DNA of 64,000 nt from Xylona heveae TC161 (taxonomy: Eukaryota > Ascomycota > Xylonomycetes > Xylonales > Xylonaceae), in the NCBI RefSeq assembly GCF_001619985.1, contig NW_017264207.1, forward strand, positions 191,294-255,293, given 5' to 3'. A program made the translations under genes and the position numbers. The notes beneath the pieces were generated by a model. The model saw nothing but the letters and a program-made list of their open reading frames with translations, was not told where the DNA came from and did no database searches. Below, one piece after another: positions 22,333 through 33,533 of this stretch; position 1 is the first letter of the stretch; the number at the start of each line of letters is the position of its first letter.

Positions 22333-23199
22333 ATGGCGAAACAAGTTTTTGAGAAATTCAGAGGGTCTGAAATCACAGATGATATTCTAGAAGGAGCAGC
22401 GAAGCTATTTAATGAACACTACGGCGTGTGGGGAAAGGATCCATCAAACTCAAATCCCACACCCAAACCAGGTCAGCGGCCGGCCCTGCATTTCCCTAGA
22501 TCTAAACTTATTCCTTACCAATGAAATTATAGGAAGTCATGTAAAGCTAAGCAAGAGCCGGCTGCGAGATCAGTATCTGCCTAATAATGCATACGATTGC
22601 TGCTATGTGAGAGTTACCCTGGATGACCGTCTAGCTGGCAATGCATTTGCGTGTCGCTGGCGCTGGCAAAATAAGGTAGTATGCTGGGTGACGCAGCTTG
22701 TCGTACATGCCGATTTCCGGGAGCAAGGACTGGCACGGCATCTTCTGGAATTTCTTCGGGAAGACGGCGACGCGGTGTTTGGTATTATGAGCTCTCACCC
22801 AGCTGCCTGCCTTGCTGGTGCAAGAGCATTTACGGGTAAGGTCTCATTCTAGATTACGATAATTTGAAGTTTGGAGCTAAATGGCTCAAAGGAAATATAA
22901 GCTCTGTGTCTCCCGGCTTTATACAGGCGTATGCGCAGGCAATAATGAATCTTTCTCCTATCATTTATGTCAGGGACGCGAAGCTGTGCGGCAGTCTTTT
23001 CGATCAGAAGGATACAAGTGGAGCGATCTCGTCCGTTGATACTCAGTTTTTTGTCGACCATACGGAGCCGTTGGAAGTGTTGAAGGTGGTTCGACAGGAT
23101 CGTGACTGGCCGCTTGGAGAGTTGCTTGATGGCTGCGAGTTCCTTTTTATGGTCGAGGTTAAGCCTCGAGGATGCTTGACGAGACCCCAGCCTTTTTAA
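22333..23199 (+). CDS. GNAT-family N-acetyltransferase
   Basis: Exons: 22333-22471, 22533-22835, 22892-23199; 249 aa. The central part holds the acetyl-CoA binding motif A, QLVVHADFREQGLARHLLEF, with the R-x-x-G-x-A loop REQGLA. It is preceded by the beta-strand pair FACRWRWQNKVVCWVTQL. The C-terminal half (SPIIYVRDAKLCGSLFDQ, VDTQFFVDHTEPLEVL, DWPLGELLDGCEFLFM) matches a fungal GNAT subfamily in which I know these blocks to be conserved. The third exon junction was set to 22892 because it joins ARAFTG to NISSVSPGF in frame; the nearest AG (22852) would give an impossible 17-nt intron. The acceptor molecule is unknown; such proteins may modify small amines, amino acids or proteins. It opens the accessory gene run. 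Confidence 0.87.
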
Positions 23200-23477
23200 T
23201 CTCCTTCTCGGTCTCAGTGGTAATCTTGCCGTTTAAATATCTGGAGGATCTCTTCTTATTCTATTTTTATTTCTGGTGAATGGAACATGGACAAACGTTG
23301 CGCCATGAGAAGAAGGCTTAAAATACTCAGTATACGCAGAGAGATGATTTTTATTAAGAATTGTTAATATGACTTTCATTTACAAGACCCAATTACACAG
23401 CCCTGAAGGCCAACTTGACTATGCATCAACACAGCATGTACTAAGCCGGAAATTGAAAATTGGCATATCAAGTCAAA

Positions 23478-24884
23478 TCAAGTGTCATTGACAAGCACCG
23501 CACGATACCGTACCTTCCCCAGCTTCAACGTTTCCATGGCCTCTGTAATCCCTTCGATCGTCATGGGCCACTCCTGAACCACGGGTCGAATACTATGCCA
23601 AAGAGCAAAGTCCAGCATTTTTCTCACCGCATGTCGTGGAGCAATCAGCGAACCCTGGATCTTCAGCCCCTGCCGGACAATCGTGGTGTATGGCATCACC
23701 AAATCACTTCCCGGTGACGCAGTCAAAAGATGGACAGCTCCGCCGGGATTCAGTAGGTTGAGGAGACTGTCATGTTATTATTTCAAGCCCAGCTTCTCTT
23801 GTAAAGATGCACTCACAAATCCCAGTCATCAACCAATACACTGCTCGTGAGAAACAAATGATCAATTCCTCTTTTCCTGCCCTCGAGAATTTCCAAACTT
23901 CGTTCAATCTGTGTGACAACAAACTCCGTGGCTCCCATCTCCATGGCCTCTTTCTTCTTCGCGTCCGTCCTGGAGAAAACTACAACCTCACAACCCACCT
24001 TTGCAGCAAATTGAACAGCCAAATGTCCTAGCCCGCCAAAACCAATGATCCCAACGCGGTGTTCTGGCCGCACGTCATACACGCACATGGGTCCAAAAAC
24101 AGTAGCTCCTGCACAGATGAGTGGCGCGGCATGTCGAAGATCCATAGGCCCTTCAATCCGAAATAGAAATGAAGCCTTGACAATGGCATGCGTAGAAAAG
24201 GAGCCTAGATCAGGATCGTCGAAGCCTTGAAGTCGTCGCAAGGGGCAGTAGTTGTCGTTTCCGGACAAACATTGCGCACAGGACCCGCAGGAAGAGTGCT
24301 GAAGGCCAAATGCTACGGCGTCGCCGCTGTGAGATATAATGAGTCGACGGAGCAGATGCAAGATTTCGAAACGAAACAAAAGGTTTACATTTCAACAGTA
24401 CGTACGTCCGGGCCAAGGGCTATGGCGTGGCCGGCTCCTATGGAGATTTTTGTGCTATTGTTAGCTTTTATTGTCACTTATTTCTCTTCTAACTTCATTT
24501 GTCTTTTGAGTTCAGTTTGTAAACGTAAATTGTCAACTAGGCAGCAAAAGACTTGATTCGCACAGAAAGCTGAGAGAGAAATAGAAAATTAACTTGAATA
24601 TTAGAATGTAACTGATATTCATAGTCGAAGCCTCTGATTCACTAGAAATTATGCTCGACTATATGACTTGCTTATCAGGAGAACTTGCCTTCATGACCAA
24701 GCGCTACAGGATCGTTTCGAAAAAGCTCATCTGTGGCGCAAAGTCCACTATGTGTGATCTTCACGAGAACCTCGTCTTGCTGGAGCTCAGGGATGGTGAG
24801 CTCCTCTTTGATGATTACGCCTGTATATGAGCCTTTGAAGACTGTATACATCTTCGCTTCTTTTGCGTGGGCCTGATTGCTCAT
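23478..24884 (-). CDS. Zinc-dependent medium-chain alcohol dehydrogenase
   Basis: Cytosolic NAD(P)-dependent oxidoreductase interconverting alcohols and aldehydes/ketones. Minus-strand exons: 24884-24689, 24437-24389, 24326-23817, 23766-23478; 347 aa. Catalytic zinc ligands C49 (SGLCATDE), H64-E65 (GHEG) and C153 (LICAGAT) are all present, as is the structural-zinc set C95, C98, C101, C109. The Rossmann motif is GFGGLG. Intron 1 (24438-24688) uses a GC donor (G|GCAAGT) and is long at 251 nt; it is needed because the 49-nt exon 2 restores GAGHAIALGPD. The donor at 24388 then gives VRTVEIGDAVAFG. The structural-zinc region QHSSCGSC and the end PRHAVRKMLDFA recall a common fungal GroES-like ADH group. 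Specific substrate unknown; the neighbouring aromatic hydroxylase suggests an aryl or small alcohol. Confidence 0.9.
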
Positions 24885-25355
24885 TTTCGAGCTTTATAGG
24901 AACGAGTGATCTGGGGAAAATCGAGTGTCAATTCTCACGACGCCTGAAATTCACAATGATCCAGGTCTAAGTGAGTCGCAATTGGCAAGGTACAACCAGC
25001 TGAACTAATTTCTTTGAAGACAGTACGTCAATTACAATTGGTGTTCATTATTTCCTCACTCGTAGAGTCGTAGATGTTCCATTATGATGGATAAGGTGAT
25101 GATAATCTGGTGGCGCAAAGTGGAGGTTCTCTGCAAAGTTGCCGTCAGGGCTCAAGCTATTTTATTAATGGACGGGAGCTAGGCGAGACTTGGAGCTTGA
25201 CTGTCTCGTCCTGGAATCCAACATCAAGGATTCTAGGATGTGCACTCCATTGCTAACTCCAAAATGATATACTAGGCCAATCACTGTGACAAGTGATGTT
25301 GATTGAATCTCCAAGAATGCAAATGAGAAAATATATATATATACACATCTAGATT
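24885..25355. other. Spacer between ADH and MFS genes
   Basis: Holds the ADH promoter and the MFS 3' region (both genes on the minus strand). A TATATATATATA run lies near 25332-25345, inside what may be MFS 3' sequence or a last intron. No separate gene is seen. Confidence 0.5.
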
Positions 25356-26808
25356 TTACTGACTTACCCACAGCTTCCACCCGACTTGAATATTTCGGCT
25401 AATCATCATAGTCAAACCTCCTGCAATGGACATGATGCCGCCAAATATCCACATTGTATTGAATCCTTGATTCTGCAGAATTGTGCCTGCTACTGGAGTG
25501 CCGATCAGGTTTCCCACAGTCATGACCGCATAGCCCATACCCATTCGAGTCCCGACATGGCTTCTATCAGGCGACAGTCGCACAAAGCACGTGGGTGGCA
25601 GTGAGACAAATGCCCCAGAGAAAAACCCATAGAGCAGAGAAATCACCACAATCCCAGCTAGACTGGATAGATTGACAAGTGCAAACATCAACGCGCCACA
25701 GATGATAGTGCACGAGAAGACAATATTAAATGGGCCAATACGTGTGGCGAAGATATTGGGGAACACCCGTCCAAAGACGGATCCAGTTGTGATTATGGAA
25801 AGAAGATAGAATCCCATTTCATCGGCGGCGATCTTTTTGGTAATGGCAAAGTATTGGATGTAGAAAAACGGAATGTTGAGGGAGATGAAGGTGAGGAGTC
25901 CTCCCAGGACAAAGGAGACATAGGCGGGTTCTTTGAAGGCCGGCAGATCCAGCACTTTTCTCTTGTTGGGAGGAAGAACTCGAACTCTGAAGACCAACAG
26001 CGGAATGAGCAGCGTGACGAGGATGACAAGGCCAATTGCACGAACCGTCCAGCCAAACCCAATCTGGCGAGAAAGTCGATGGAAAATAATTGGATACAAG
26101 ATCCCCCCTGAGAGCGTGTGATCATGGATTAGCAAAAGCTTCAAACCCCGAATAGATCGTAGGGTCACTCACCTAGGCCGCTACCTGCGGCTGCGACGCC
26201 ATTTGCGAGGGCGAGTTTAGACTCAAAATATGTCGACAGCAGAGCGACCCCAGGAATGAAAATGAGACCGACTCCAATGCCGATGCAGAAGCCTTGCGCG
26301 AGAAGCGTTTGGTAATATTCATGACATATGCTGGTCATCATTTGTCCCAACAGTATAAACAAGGAACCACTGTATAGCAACACGTGGAAATAGCCAGCAT
26401 CGTAGAGAGGGCCAGTCGCGAGTCCCAGGATCAAAAGTAAAGAGGACTGCACAGAACCAATCCATGAAATGTTGGACGATGACGAGACGAAGAGCTCTCC
26501 CGTTTCATAATATGTCTGGTAAGCCCCGAACGTGTTAAGAATTCCCCTGGATGCATCATTAGATACACAATGTTCTGCAACGCGCATTCATAAGGTATAT
26601 GGACTTACCACGTATTGAAGAAGATGAAGAATGTACCAACCACCTGGAACCAGGCTCTCAAACCGCCATTTGGGATGGACGACAGGTCATTGACTGAGAC
26701 CTTGGGCCTTTGGTCTTCGTGCGTATCTGGATTCCCATCTTGTCTACTACAACCCGGCTCTGGCTCGTCCAAGGTCTTGTCATTCTCCGTTTCTTGTTCA
26801 TTGCTCAT
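25356..26808 (-). CDS. MFS monocarboxylate-type (MCT) transporter
   Basis: Integral membrane permease of the fungal MCT-like major facilitator group. Minus-strand exons: 26808-26609, 26546-26173, 26107-25356; 441 aa with about 12 hydrophobic segments. A hydrophilic acidic N-terminus leads to PNGGLRAWFQVVGTF, the start of TM1, then GILNTFGAYQTYYETG, typical of this group. Other marks are ISWIGSVQSSLLL, GLATGPLYDAGYF and NGVAAAGSGLG. The end at 25356 follows WKLWVSQ, but a perfect GTAAGT sits right after the codons for WKLW, so a further intron and a short different C-terminus (for example splicing to the AG at about 25274) is possible. The group exports or imports organic acids such as riboflavin, pyruvate or unknown metabolites. 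It diverges from the flavin monooxygenase gene, so joint control is plausible. Confidence 0.9.
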
Positions 26809-27866
26809 CCTCTAACCTGCCAAGAACAGGTAAACTTGCAGAACGTGTTCAGGCACAAAGTTTACGTTGAACCTTTACGGGATGTCAATTGACTCGGGGA
26901 CTAAGCGTACAAGCTTTGATCTATTACAAGATGGAAAACCTAGGAAGTGGTTCGTCTTCACCACCGGTCTTTCTTTGTTTTCTGATTCCGTGACTTCACC
27001 ATCAGACTATCCAAACTTTCCCATGACATTTCTTAGGTTTCTTTGATAGTCTTTATGTTGACCTCTTGCGCAGAATATTTGTTGTTGTCATTTTCCGGGG
27101 CGGCACGACCCTTCCCCTTTACCCCGGCCACCTCCGTTTCCCCACTTGTCCCTTCCCTCGCGGCCACCTCCGAACAACCATTTCCCCAACATGCCAAGAC
27201 GACGGGCGACTCCGAACCCTGTCCTGTTCTTCAATTGCCAATCCTGAAATGAATCATCATGCACGCCTCCCGCCTCCCGCGATCGTCCCTCGGTGCTGTG
27301 GAGTATGGAGTACCGAGCCGACATCTAAAATAGCGTATCCGTGAGCTTATTTCATACTCCGTAAGTGCTGCAAATTGAGTGATGGAAACTACTAATATGG
27401 CTCTCCCTAGTATCAAAATTCAACTTAATTAATCGCCCTCTGTCCAGACAAATAAATGCAATAGATCAAGATTGCGACATTAGTGCTGATTCAAGCATCA
27501 TAATTCAGCACAGCGAGTTTGTGGTTGGGAATTTCGTACTATTCGAAATTGTTCGTCAAGGGTCATTCGTTCGCATTTTGCAGTGACGATTACTGAAATT
27601 GGCCCGCCAAGTGTCACCCTGGCTTTTCGATTCGTAATATTAATGCATTGTAATACTTCCACTGCGGGGTTCTCTCGAGACCGAGGGGTGAGATGGCGAA
27701 ATCCAATTTATTTTGTCAGCTCTGATGGAATATTATTTAAAGGGATTTGATGGGCGTAAGTGTTTCTATTATATATTCATGAGAATAATTCAGCGAGTGA
27801 TTTCTTTCAAAAAATTTGGGGAACAAAACGAACGCCATTTAGAGAGAATTAAGTACCTGATTAACC
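26809..27866. promoter_or_regulatory. Divergent promoter region, MFS / phenol-hydroxylase-like
   Basis: A 1.06-kb spacer separates the start codons of two divergent genes. It contains a GC-rich island at about 27090-27310 with several CCGG/CGGCC-type elements and AT-rich flanks. Short frames on both strands inside the island have no recognised protein features. No binding site could be named with confidence. Confidence 0.45.
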
Positions 27867-29895
27867 ATGACTGTCAAAACATCCTCCCCGGTTCCGGCCT
27901 TCCAAACTCGGAGTACCGACGTTATCATCGTCGGCGCTGGACCCGCGGGATGCATGGCTGGAGCAACCCTGCAGAGATATGGTATCGACTTTTGTTTGAT
28001 CGATAAGCGTCCAACACGGACACAAACAGGACATGCAAGTGGTTTGTGGAAAGCTTTTATTGTATGCTTCTGATAAGCTTGCATCATTTTGCTAATCCAT
28101 ACTGCTGTTATCAAGCTTTCCAACCCCGGACGCAAGAGATCTTGCAGACACTGGATCTGCTTCATAGCCTTGATGGCAAGGGTCACCGGCTCACTGAGAC
28201 CTCCTTCTGGAACCATGATGAGGCTGGCAACCTAGTTCGGGCCTTTGTAGGCGCCGAAGTAATTCACCGTCAGTGCCATGGCTGTCACGCTGATATTAAA
28301 TTCCAAATCTAAGCTGACCGGGTGCGTACGTAACAGCAACCCCTTATCAATACCTATTCAATACAGACCAGGGTATTACCGAAGACACATTTGAAAAGTA
28401 TCTGCTATCAAAAGGTCAGAAGATACACCGTTTCATGGAGCTCCTTCATTACGAGTACAATGAAAATAATTTCGAATGGCCCCTTACTGCATTTATCAAG
28501 AATAACGCTTCTGGGGCCATCGAAGCGTGGCTGACAAAATATATACTTGGGTCCGATGGTGCAAGAAGTGCCACGCGCAAAGCAACAGGGGTGCAGTCAT
28601 CTTTTCGGGGCAGCGAAGATGTCTGGGCGGTCGCAGACGTGTACGTGGATACAAACTTCCCTGATTATAGAAGACGCTGCGCCATTCGTACCCCACACGG
28701 CGGTTGCATGCTCATTCCTCGTAAGGATGAAGGGCTTCGAATTTTTTTGCAGATTGGCGAAGGTAGTGATAGTCAAGGAGCGTCGGATGATCATGCCCCA
28801 AACAGTTCTCCAGGTCCCAACCTTCATGAATCTGTGCATGAGAACAGCGCATATAAGCTCACTCAGATTGTCCAATCACATATCCACAAGGTGATCCATC
28901 CATACAAAATGGACGTTACCAATATTGTTTGGATCAGCCGCTATCTCGTGGGACAGCGAGTAGTCCACCATTTCCATGACCCGCGGCAGCATGTTTTCCT
29001 CCTCGGCGATGCTTGCCACACTCATAGTCCCAAGGCAGGCCAAGGAATGAACGTGAGCATTTCCGACGCATACAATCTCACGTGGAAGCTGGCGCTTGTG
29101 ATGAAACGCGTTGCAGACCCAAGACTGTTACTCACCTACGAACAGGAACGACTTCATATTGCCCAGCAGCTGATTGAGTTTGACGCCCGTTTTGCGCGTC
29201 AGTTCGGTGAAAAAGACAGCTTGAACAGTTCCAACCTCCGCGATACCTGGGAAGAGGGTCATGGGTTCACTAGTGGATGCGGATATGAATATCCCGCCAG
29301 TCTGATCGTCGATCCTTTGATTCGGACGGAGATTGATGATCAAGCACTGGAGCCATTAAGGCCGGGAAAACGATTGCTCCCAATTGATTTGATCCGCCAT
29401 GTTGACGGGACCCACGTGCGTTTGTTGGACGTCTTGCCATCCAATGGCAGATTTCATCTGTTTATCTTTGGAGGAACGCAGATTCTCTCGCCCCAGATCA
29501 AGTCCTTGGCGGAATCTCTTAATTCTCCGCGGTCTCCACTGAGTTTGTTCAACCGGCTGCCGCTGCTTCACATGGAACGATTCCGTCATGAGGATATAAC
29601 CACTGACTCAGTACCCTCGACTAATAAGAATTACTTCATCGACGTATTTCTGCTTCATTCGTCTGATCATTTGAGCTTGTCTCCGGACGAATTTCCTCCA
29701 CCGTTTTCTACTCACTGGCCAATGCGGGTGTTTAGAGATGCTGGAGGTGCTGGGCACAAACTATTAGGCGTTGCTGAGAGTACCGGAGCTTTAGTGGTGG
29801 TCCGGCCAGATGGCTATATTGGATTGGTCACCCACATGAATGGTTTGGAGGATGTGACAACTTATTTTAAAGGATTCATGCTTGGACGTGCCTAA
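27867..29895 (+). CDS. FAD-dependent phenol 2-monooxygenase-like hydroxylase
   Basis: Class A flavoprotein aromatic hydroxylase, expected to insert one oxygen ortho to a phenolic hydroxyl using NADPH and O2. Exons: 27867-28041, 28116-28268, 28337-29895; 628 aa. FAD-binding motifs are all visible: GAGPAG (23-28), the DG motif LGSDGARSATRK, and GDACHTHSPKAGQGMN (about 332). After about residue 420 comes the thioredoxin-like phenol-hydroxylase C-terminal domain (GKRLLPIDLIRHVDGTHVRL, FHLFIFGG, and RPDGYIGLV at the end). Intron 1 has a weak GTTTGT donor; it was chosen because it joins GHAS to AFQPRTQEIL in frame. The second intron joins EVIH to PTPYQYLF. Length matches the family. The neighbouring ADH, acid transporter and Baeyer-Villiger enzyme suggest an aromatic pathway, but the substrate cannot be named. 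Confidence 0.92.
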
Positions 29896-30156
29896 GCACA
29901 GAACCCATGCTTCAAAGTTTCGGCCAGGAACGTATTTTCGCTAATAATTCAACAACAAATAGCACATAAATATAGGGTTGTTCAAAATGAGTGGAAACGA
30001 GTGCAATCCGCTTTCCAAGTTCTCAATGCAACACAACTCCGCCACTGGGTTTAAACGCCGTATTATCAACATACCCATGCAATGAAATGAAGTGCCTAGG
30101 GATAGCAGAACGCCCTATGTTGTACTGTATCAGAGGTTGCAATATATCATGCTCTT

Positions 30157-32277
30157 CTATACAAGAACAGAATTGCTTCTTCTCGGGCCTTCAAAACTAG
30201 AGGTGTATGACCTGGTGAGAGCACGAAGTGGCATTTCGAGCATATCATTTTCGCCTTCGCTGCCAGAACGCGAGACTTGTTCAATCTTTGGCTCCTCAAC
30301 GCTCCACACCAAACTTCGCCTTGACCCTTCTTGATTCTCGCCTGAAGGCTTGACGAAAAGCCTTTTTACCCAGCCGATAACCATATTGGGGAAATGGCTA
30401 AGCCATAGTGTACGTCGTTTCCATGCCCGGGTTCTTCGCAGCCCGTTCATTGCCTTTTGATAGTTCTCGCTGCTCATATGACTCTGGGTGCACCATTCAT
30501 TGACAATGAACGCAATGCCAACAGCCATGATAGCACAGGATACGGCAGTAGCATTGGCCCACACTTCGAGAACACCCTTAGACCAATAAAAGTTCGAATA
30601 TGCGAAATCAATATAGCCTCCCATGGGTGTCCAGCTTGAGCTCATGCACCTGCAAGTCTGATACATGCCAAATGTTTGGGCAATGGTGATGTACAGCAAC
30701 CAGATCAAACTACCAAATTCGAAAGGTGTTAGCAAAATAAATTGCAAGCGATCCCGAGGACTCATATCCGTCCACCAACGCCGAAGACCGCCACGGGCCC
30801 TATCGGTCCTTGTCATTGAGGGCGAATAATCAGTCCCACGGCGTTTAGTAAGACTCTTTGGATGCCCCGACGGATAAAAGAGCGACCACGTGAGCATCTC
30901 CAGGACAAAGGACAAAAAAGAGAGCATGAAAAATATCATGTATCCACCACTTCGACACCCAAGGCCCCAGGTGGGTGTATGGAATGATATCGCAAATGCA
31001 CTCGCACATGTCCCTCCGACGATGAAGAGAGCACTAAGGATCTGCCAAATTTCTCTCAAATCAAACGAGTGTAGGCCTTGAGGATGCTCCCTGCCACGGA
31101 CTAGGTCTTGTCTAGCGTCCTCGTAACGAAGCCAATTGCGACCATATTCTGCAACAAAGGAAGCTTCAATTCCGGATAAAATGGGATGTGCAACACCATA
31201 GTGACACCGAACGCGCCCTTGACCGGCAAAGCTGACAAAAAATTCCTCGCTGAACTTCTTGGAATCACTCAGTTTGGGAATCCAGCGGAAATCCTCATCT
31301 GTTTCTGGAATATCGCGCAAATACTGCTCTCGAAGTTCATCATCAAGGAGAGCCAATCGTGTGGAATCAATCAGGCGGTTAAACTTTTGCCGAACTTGAT
31401 CCGTTGCAACCGGATTGCGGTCAACAATGCCACAGAGAATCAAGACTGGCATCCAGCCATACAGAAGGCCCAGAGCTAAATTGTGAGCCGTGGCATTCTC
31501 TCCAATTTGTCCAAAAGCTAAACGCATATCAGCATAAATTCCCTGTGCCAGCAATATCACCGCAATCAAATTGCGTAATTGGGAAAACTTACCGGCTTGG
31601 ATAGAAATGGCCAATGAGAAAAAGAACCAGCCAAGTGAGATGAATACCGGGACGATACCCCGTCGACGAGTTTCTCGGAGGTCTTTGGCGAGCTTTTGGC
31701 GCATCTTCTCCAACGTCTTTGCATTCTCTTTGTGGGAGAGCTTGAGCTGGTCGCTGAATAGCGCTATTCGCAAGAGCTTTTCCGCAACGCCACTCGGCAT
31801 GTTTGGATGCATTTTGAATTGATTCATGACGCTCAAAATATACAACGAGTCTCGAACTTTGGCGAACTCAGAGTCCTCATCAGGCAGCTTACGGTAGGGC
31901 ACCGCCATATCGATCATCAAGGCACACTTGCCTGTGACTCTGATGTTCCAGAGCACATACGAGAGTGAAGCAATCGGCGAGCCCACCCATCTGCAAAGAG
32001 TCCAGACTGTGCCCCAGAAGTCGTTGCTTTCAAAGGGCGCCTGCAATATCATGCCAATGATAGGGAGCACCCAAGTTGAAATTGTCTGGGAGGCGTCTGA
32101 CCAGGAATACAAGGCGGTCCCGTGGCCGCAGAGCTGAAGACATCCTTCGAGTGAAATAATCTCGCTTCTATTCACGTTATGGCTTAAGCCATGGATTGGA
32201 CCCTCATATCTCCAAGGTATGTTTTTCTCTGGCGTGGAGAGGAAGCCAATTTTGCAGTCTGTGAAATTGGTTCTCAT
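30157..32277 (-). CDS. Conserved fungal multi-pass membrane protein, function unknown
   Basis: Long single exon; from the ATG at 32277 it encodes 706 aa. A Cys-containing N-terminal lumenal-like stretch (MRTNFTDCKIGFLSTP, GLSHNVNRSEII, CLQLCG) precedes about 8-9 hydrophobic segments, including TWVLPIIGMILQAPF, GIVPVFISLGWFFFSL, LALGLLYGWMPVLIL, FIVGGTCASAFAISF, GYMIFFMLSFLSFVLEML and LLTPFEFGSLIWLLYI. The C-terminal ~90 residues are hydrophilic with basic and Ser-rich stretches. I recall this domain order from unnamed ascomycete membrane proteins; no function is known to me. The frame is open upstream to about 32385 without an ATG and reads a hydrophobic stretch (FLIVFSCIPSSSL) that looks like a signal peptide, so a short upstream exon probably supplies the true start. 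That exon could not be fixed. Confidence 0.75.
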   Translation of the reverse strand: MRTNFTDCKIGFLSTPEKNIPWRYEGPIHGLSHNVNRSEIISLEGCLQLCGHGTALYSWSDASQTISTWVLPIIGMILQAPFESNDFWGTVWTLCRWVGSPIASLSYVLWNIRVTGKCALMIDMAVPYRKLPDEDSEFAKVRDSLYILSVMNQFKMHPNMPSGVAEKLLRIALFSDQLKLSHKENAKTLEKMRQKLAKDLRETRRRGIVPVFISLGWFFFSLAISIQAGKFSQLRNLIAVILLAQGIYADMRLAFGQIGENATAHNLALGLLYGWMPVLILCGIVDRNPVATDQVRQKFNRLIDSTRLALLDDELREQYLRDIPETDEDFRWIPKLSDSKKFSEEFFVSFAGQGRVRCHYGVAHPILSGIEASFVAEYGRNWLRYEDARQDLVRGREHPQGLHSFDLREIWQILSALFIVGGTCASAFAISFHTPTWGLGCRSGGYMIFFMLSFLSFVLEMLTWSLFYPSGHPKSLTKRRGTDYSPSMTRTDRARGGLRRWWTDMSPRDRLQFILLTPFEFGSLIWLLYITIAQTFGMYQTCRCMSSSWTPMGGYIDFAYSNFYWSKGVLEVWANATAVSCAIMAVGIAFIVNEWCTQSHMSSENYQKAMNGLRRTRAWKRRTLWLSHFPNMVIGWVKRLFVKPSGENQEGSRRSLVWSVEEPKIEQVSRSGSEGENDMLEMPLRALTRSYTSSFEGPRRSNSVLV

Positions 32278-33533
32278 CGCTGAGACGTGAGACGGTGGTG
32301 GTTTGTGTCTCTCCCAAAGAACTTGACGTAGCGAAGAAGACGGAATGCAAGAAAAGACGATCAAAAACTCAGAAAAGAGGAGTTACAAATTTCCTGGGCA
32401 GCTTACGGCACATATTGACTGGGGGCAAAAGCTGAAGAGGATAACAGATTTTAAGAATGTAAAGCTCTGACCCCACACCAAACCCAGGTTTTGACCTGGG
32501 GGTTGCATGGTATCTCGGCGCACGCGGCTGAGCGCGCCACTGTCAGCCCCCAGATATGGAGCATGATATGCAGGCAGCAGCATGCTGCCTAGAAGCATAG
32601 GAAGACAGGCGTGCACCGGACCTATCATTGTTCATCGCAGCCCCTTTTAAAAGGCAAGATTAAATACACAAAGTGCTTAGGTCCCACGGAGAAGACTGAA
32701 CAAGTAAGACTTGGCGACGTCAAAAGATCCTGACTCGGGAGACTTACAGATACACCAGTCAGCCTTGTCGCCTCGTTTAGCTATCCCTCTGGGACTGCTG
32801 ATTTCAAAAGGACGGTCTTGCATTCGGTCGGACACAATCATTGTCCGTGCTACTTTCTCAGTCACTCGACCTTTTGACCACGGATGCCTGGGGCGGTGAA
32901 GACATCAAAGACTTCGTTGCACCTAATATTTTTCATTGAAATTTGAAGTCATTGTTGGCGAGAAACACTGCGCAAAATCGTTATTCTGCCATGTTGCTCG
33001 ATACCTCACCTTTCTAATGATCGCTTGTCGTTCTGCTCTCATTTCCCCTCTCCTTTCCTATCACATCGGTTTAGAGAGCAACAATAGCTCTTAGGGGTAC
33101 GAACTGAAAATGAGCTGGACTCTATTCGACACCTTTATAGTTGGTTTATTTGCTGAGTAATATTTTTCCCTCTTGCATCCTTCTTCTGCTTCATGCTTTG
33201 TCGGTCTTTTCTTGGTCTAGCACTGTACCTTTCCTATCATCGTCCTCTCAGGCTGCGCAGATTGTTGCGCAGATTATACCATTTCGGTACAAACTGACAA
33301 CCACCGTCGGTCGCTCCATGTGGTGATGGTGCCCCGCAATAACGCAATCCGCATCCCTGTCTTGCAACGCATGTGTTTATCTTGCATTATGGAATTGCAG
33401 AAACGTTATAAGAGTAATCCATTGTTCTATTTAACTTGATATTTCTTTGCTATTTGCTTTTGTCTTCTTTTCTATTTGAATTCTTTTTTTTTTGTGAACT
33501 GTTATATTTGTTTCCATTGTCGATATATTCGTC
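32278..33533. other. Divergent spacer: membrane-protein gene and BVMO gene
   Basis: A 1.26-kb region between divergent genes. The part next to 32278 probably holds a short first exon of the membrane-protein gene. A GGTTTTGACC-centred hairpin lies at 32483-32500. From about 33435 to 33500 there is a T/C-rich tract just ahead of the BVMO start, as is common in fungal core promoters. No other gene is supported. Confidence 0.5.
32483..32500. repeat. Inverted repeat, 7-bp stem and 4-nt loop
   Basis: CCCAGGT-TTTG-ACCTGGG is a perfect short palindrome. The flanks (CAAA and GGTTG) extend it imperfectly. It lies about 205 bp upstream of the membrane-protein ATG. It may be a dimeric-factor site or chance. 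Confidence 0.6.

Noticed and set aside
22836-22852. 17-nt GT-AG interval in the GNAT gene
   Set aside because: Far too short to be an intron. The acceptor at 22891 gives a normal 56-nt intron and keeps the conserved sequence in frame.
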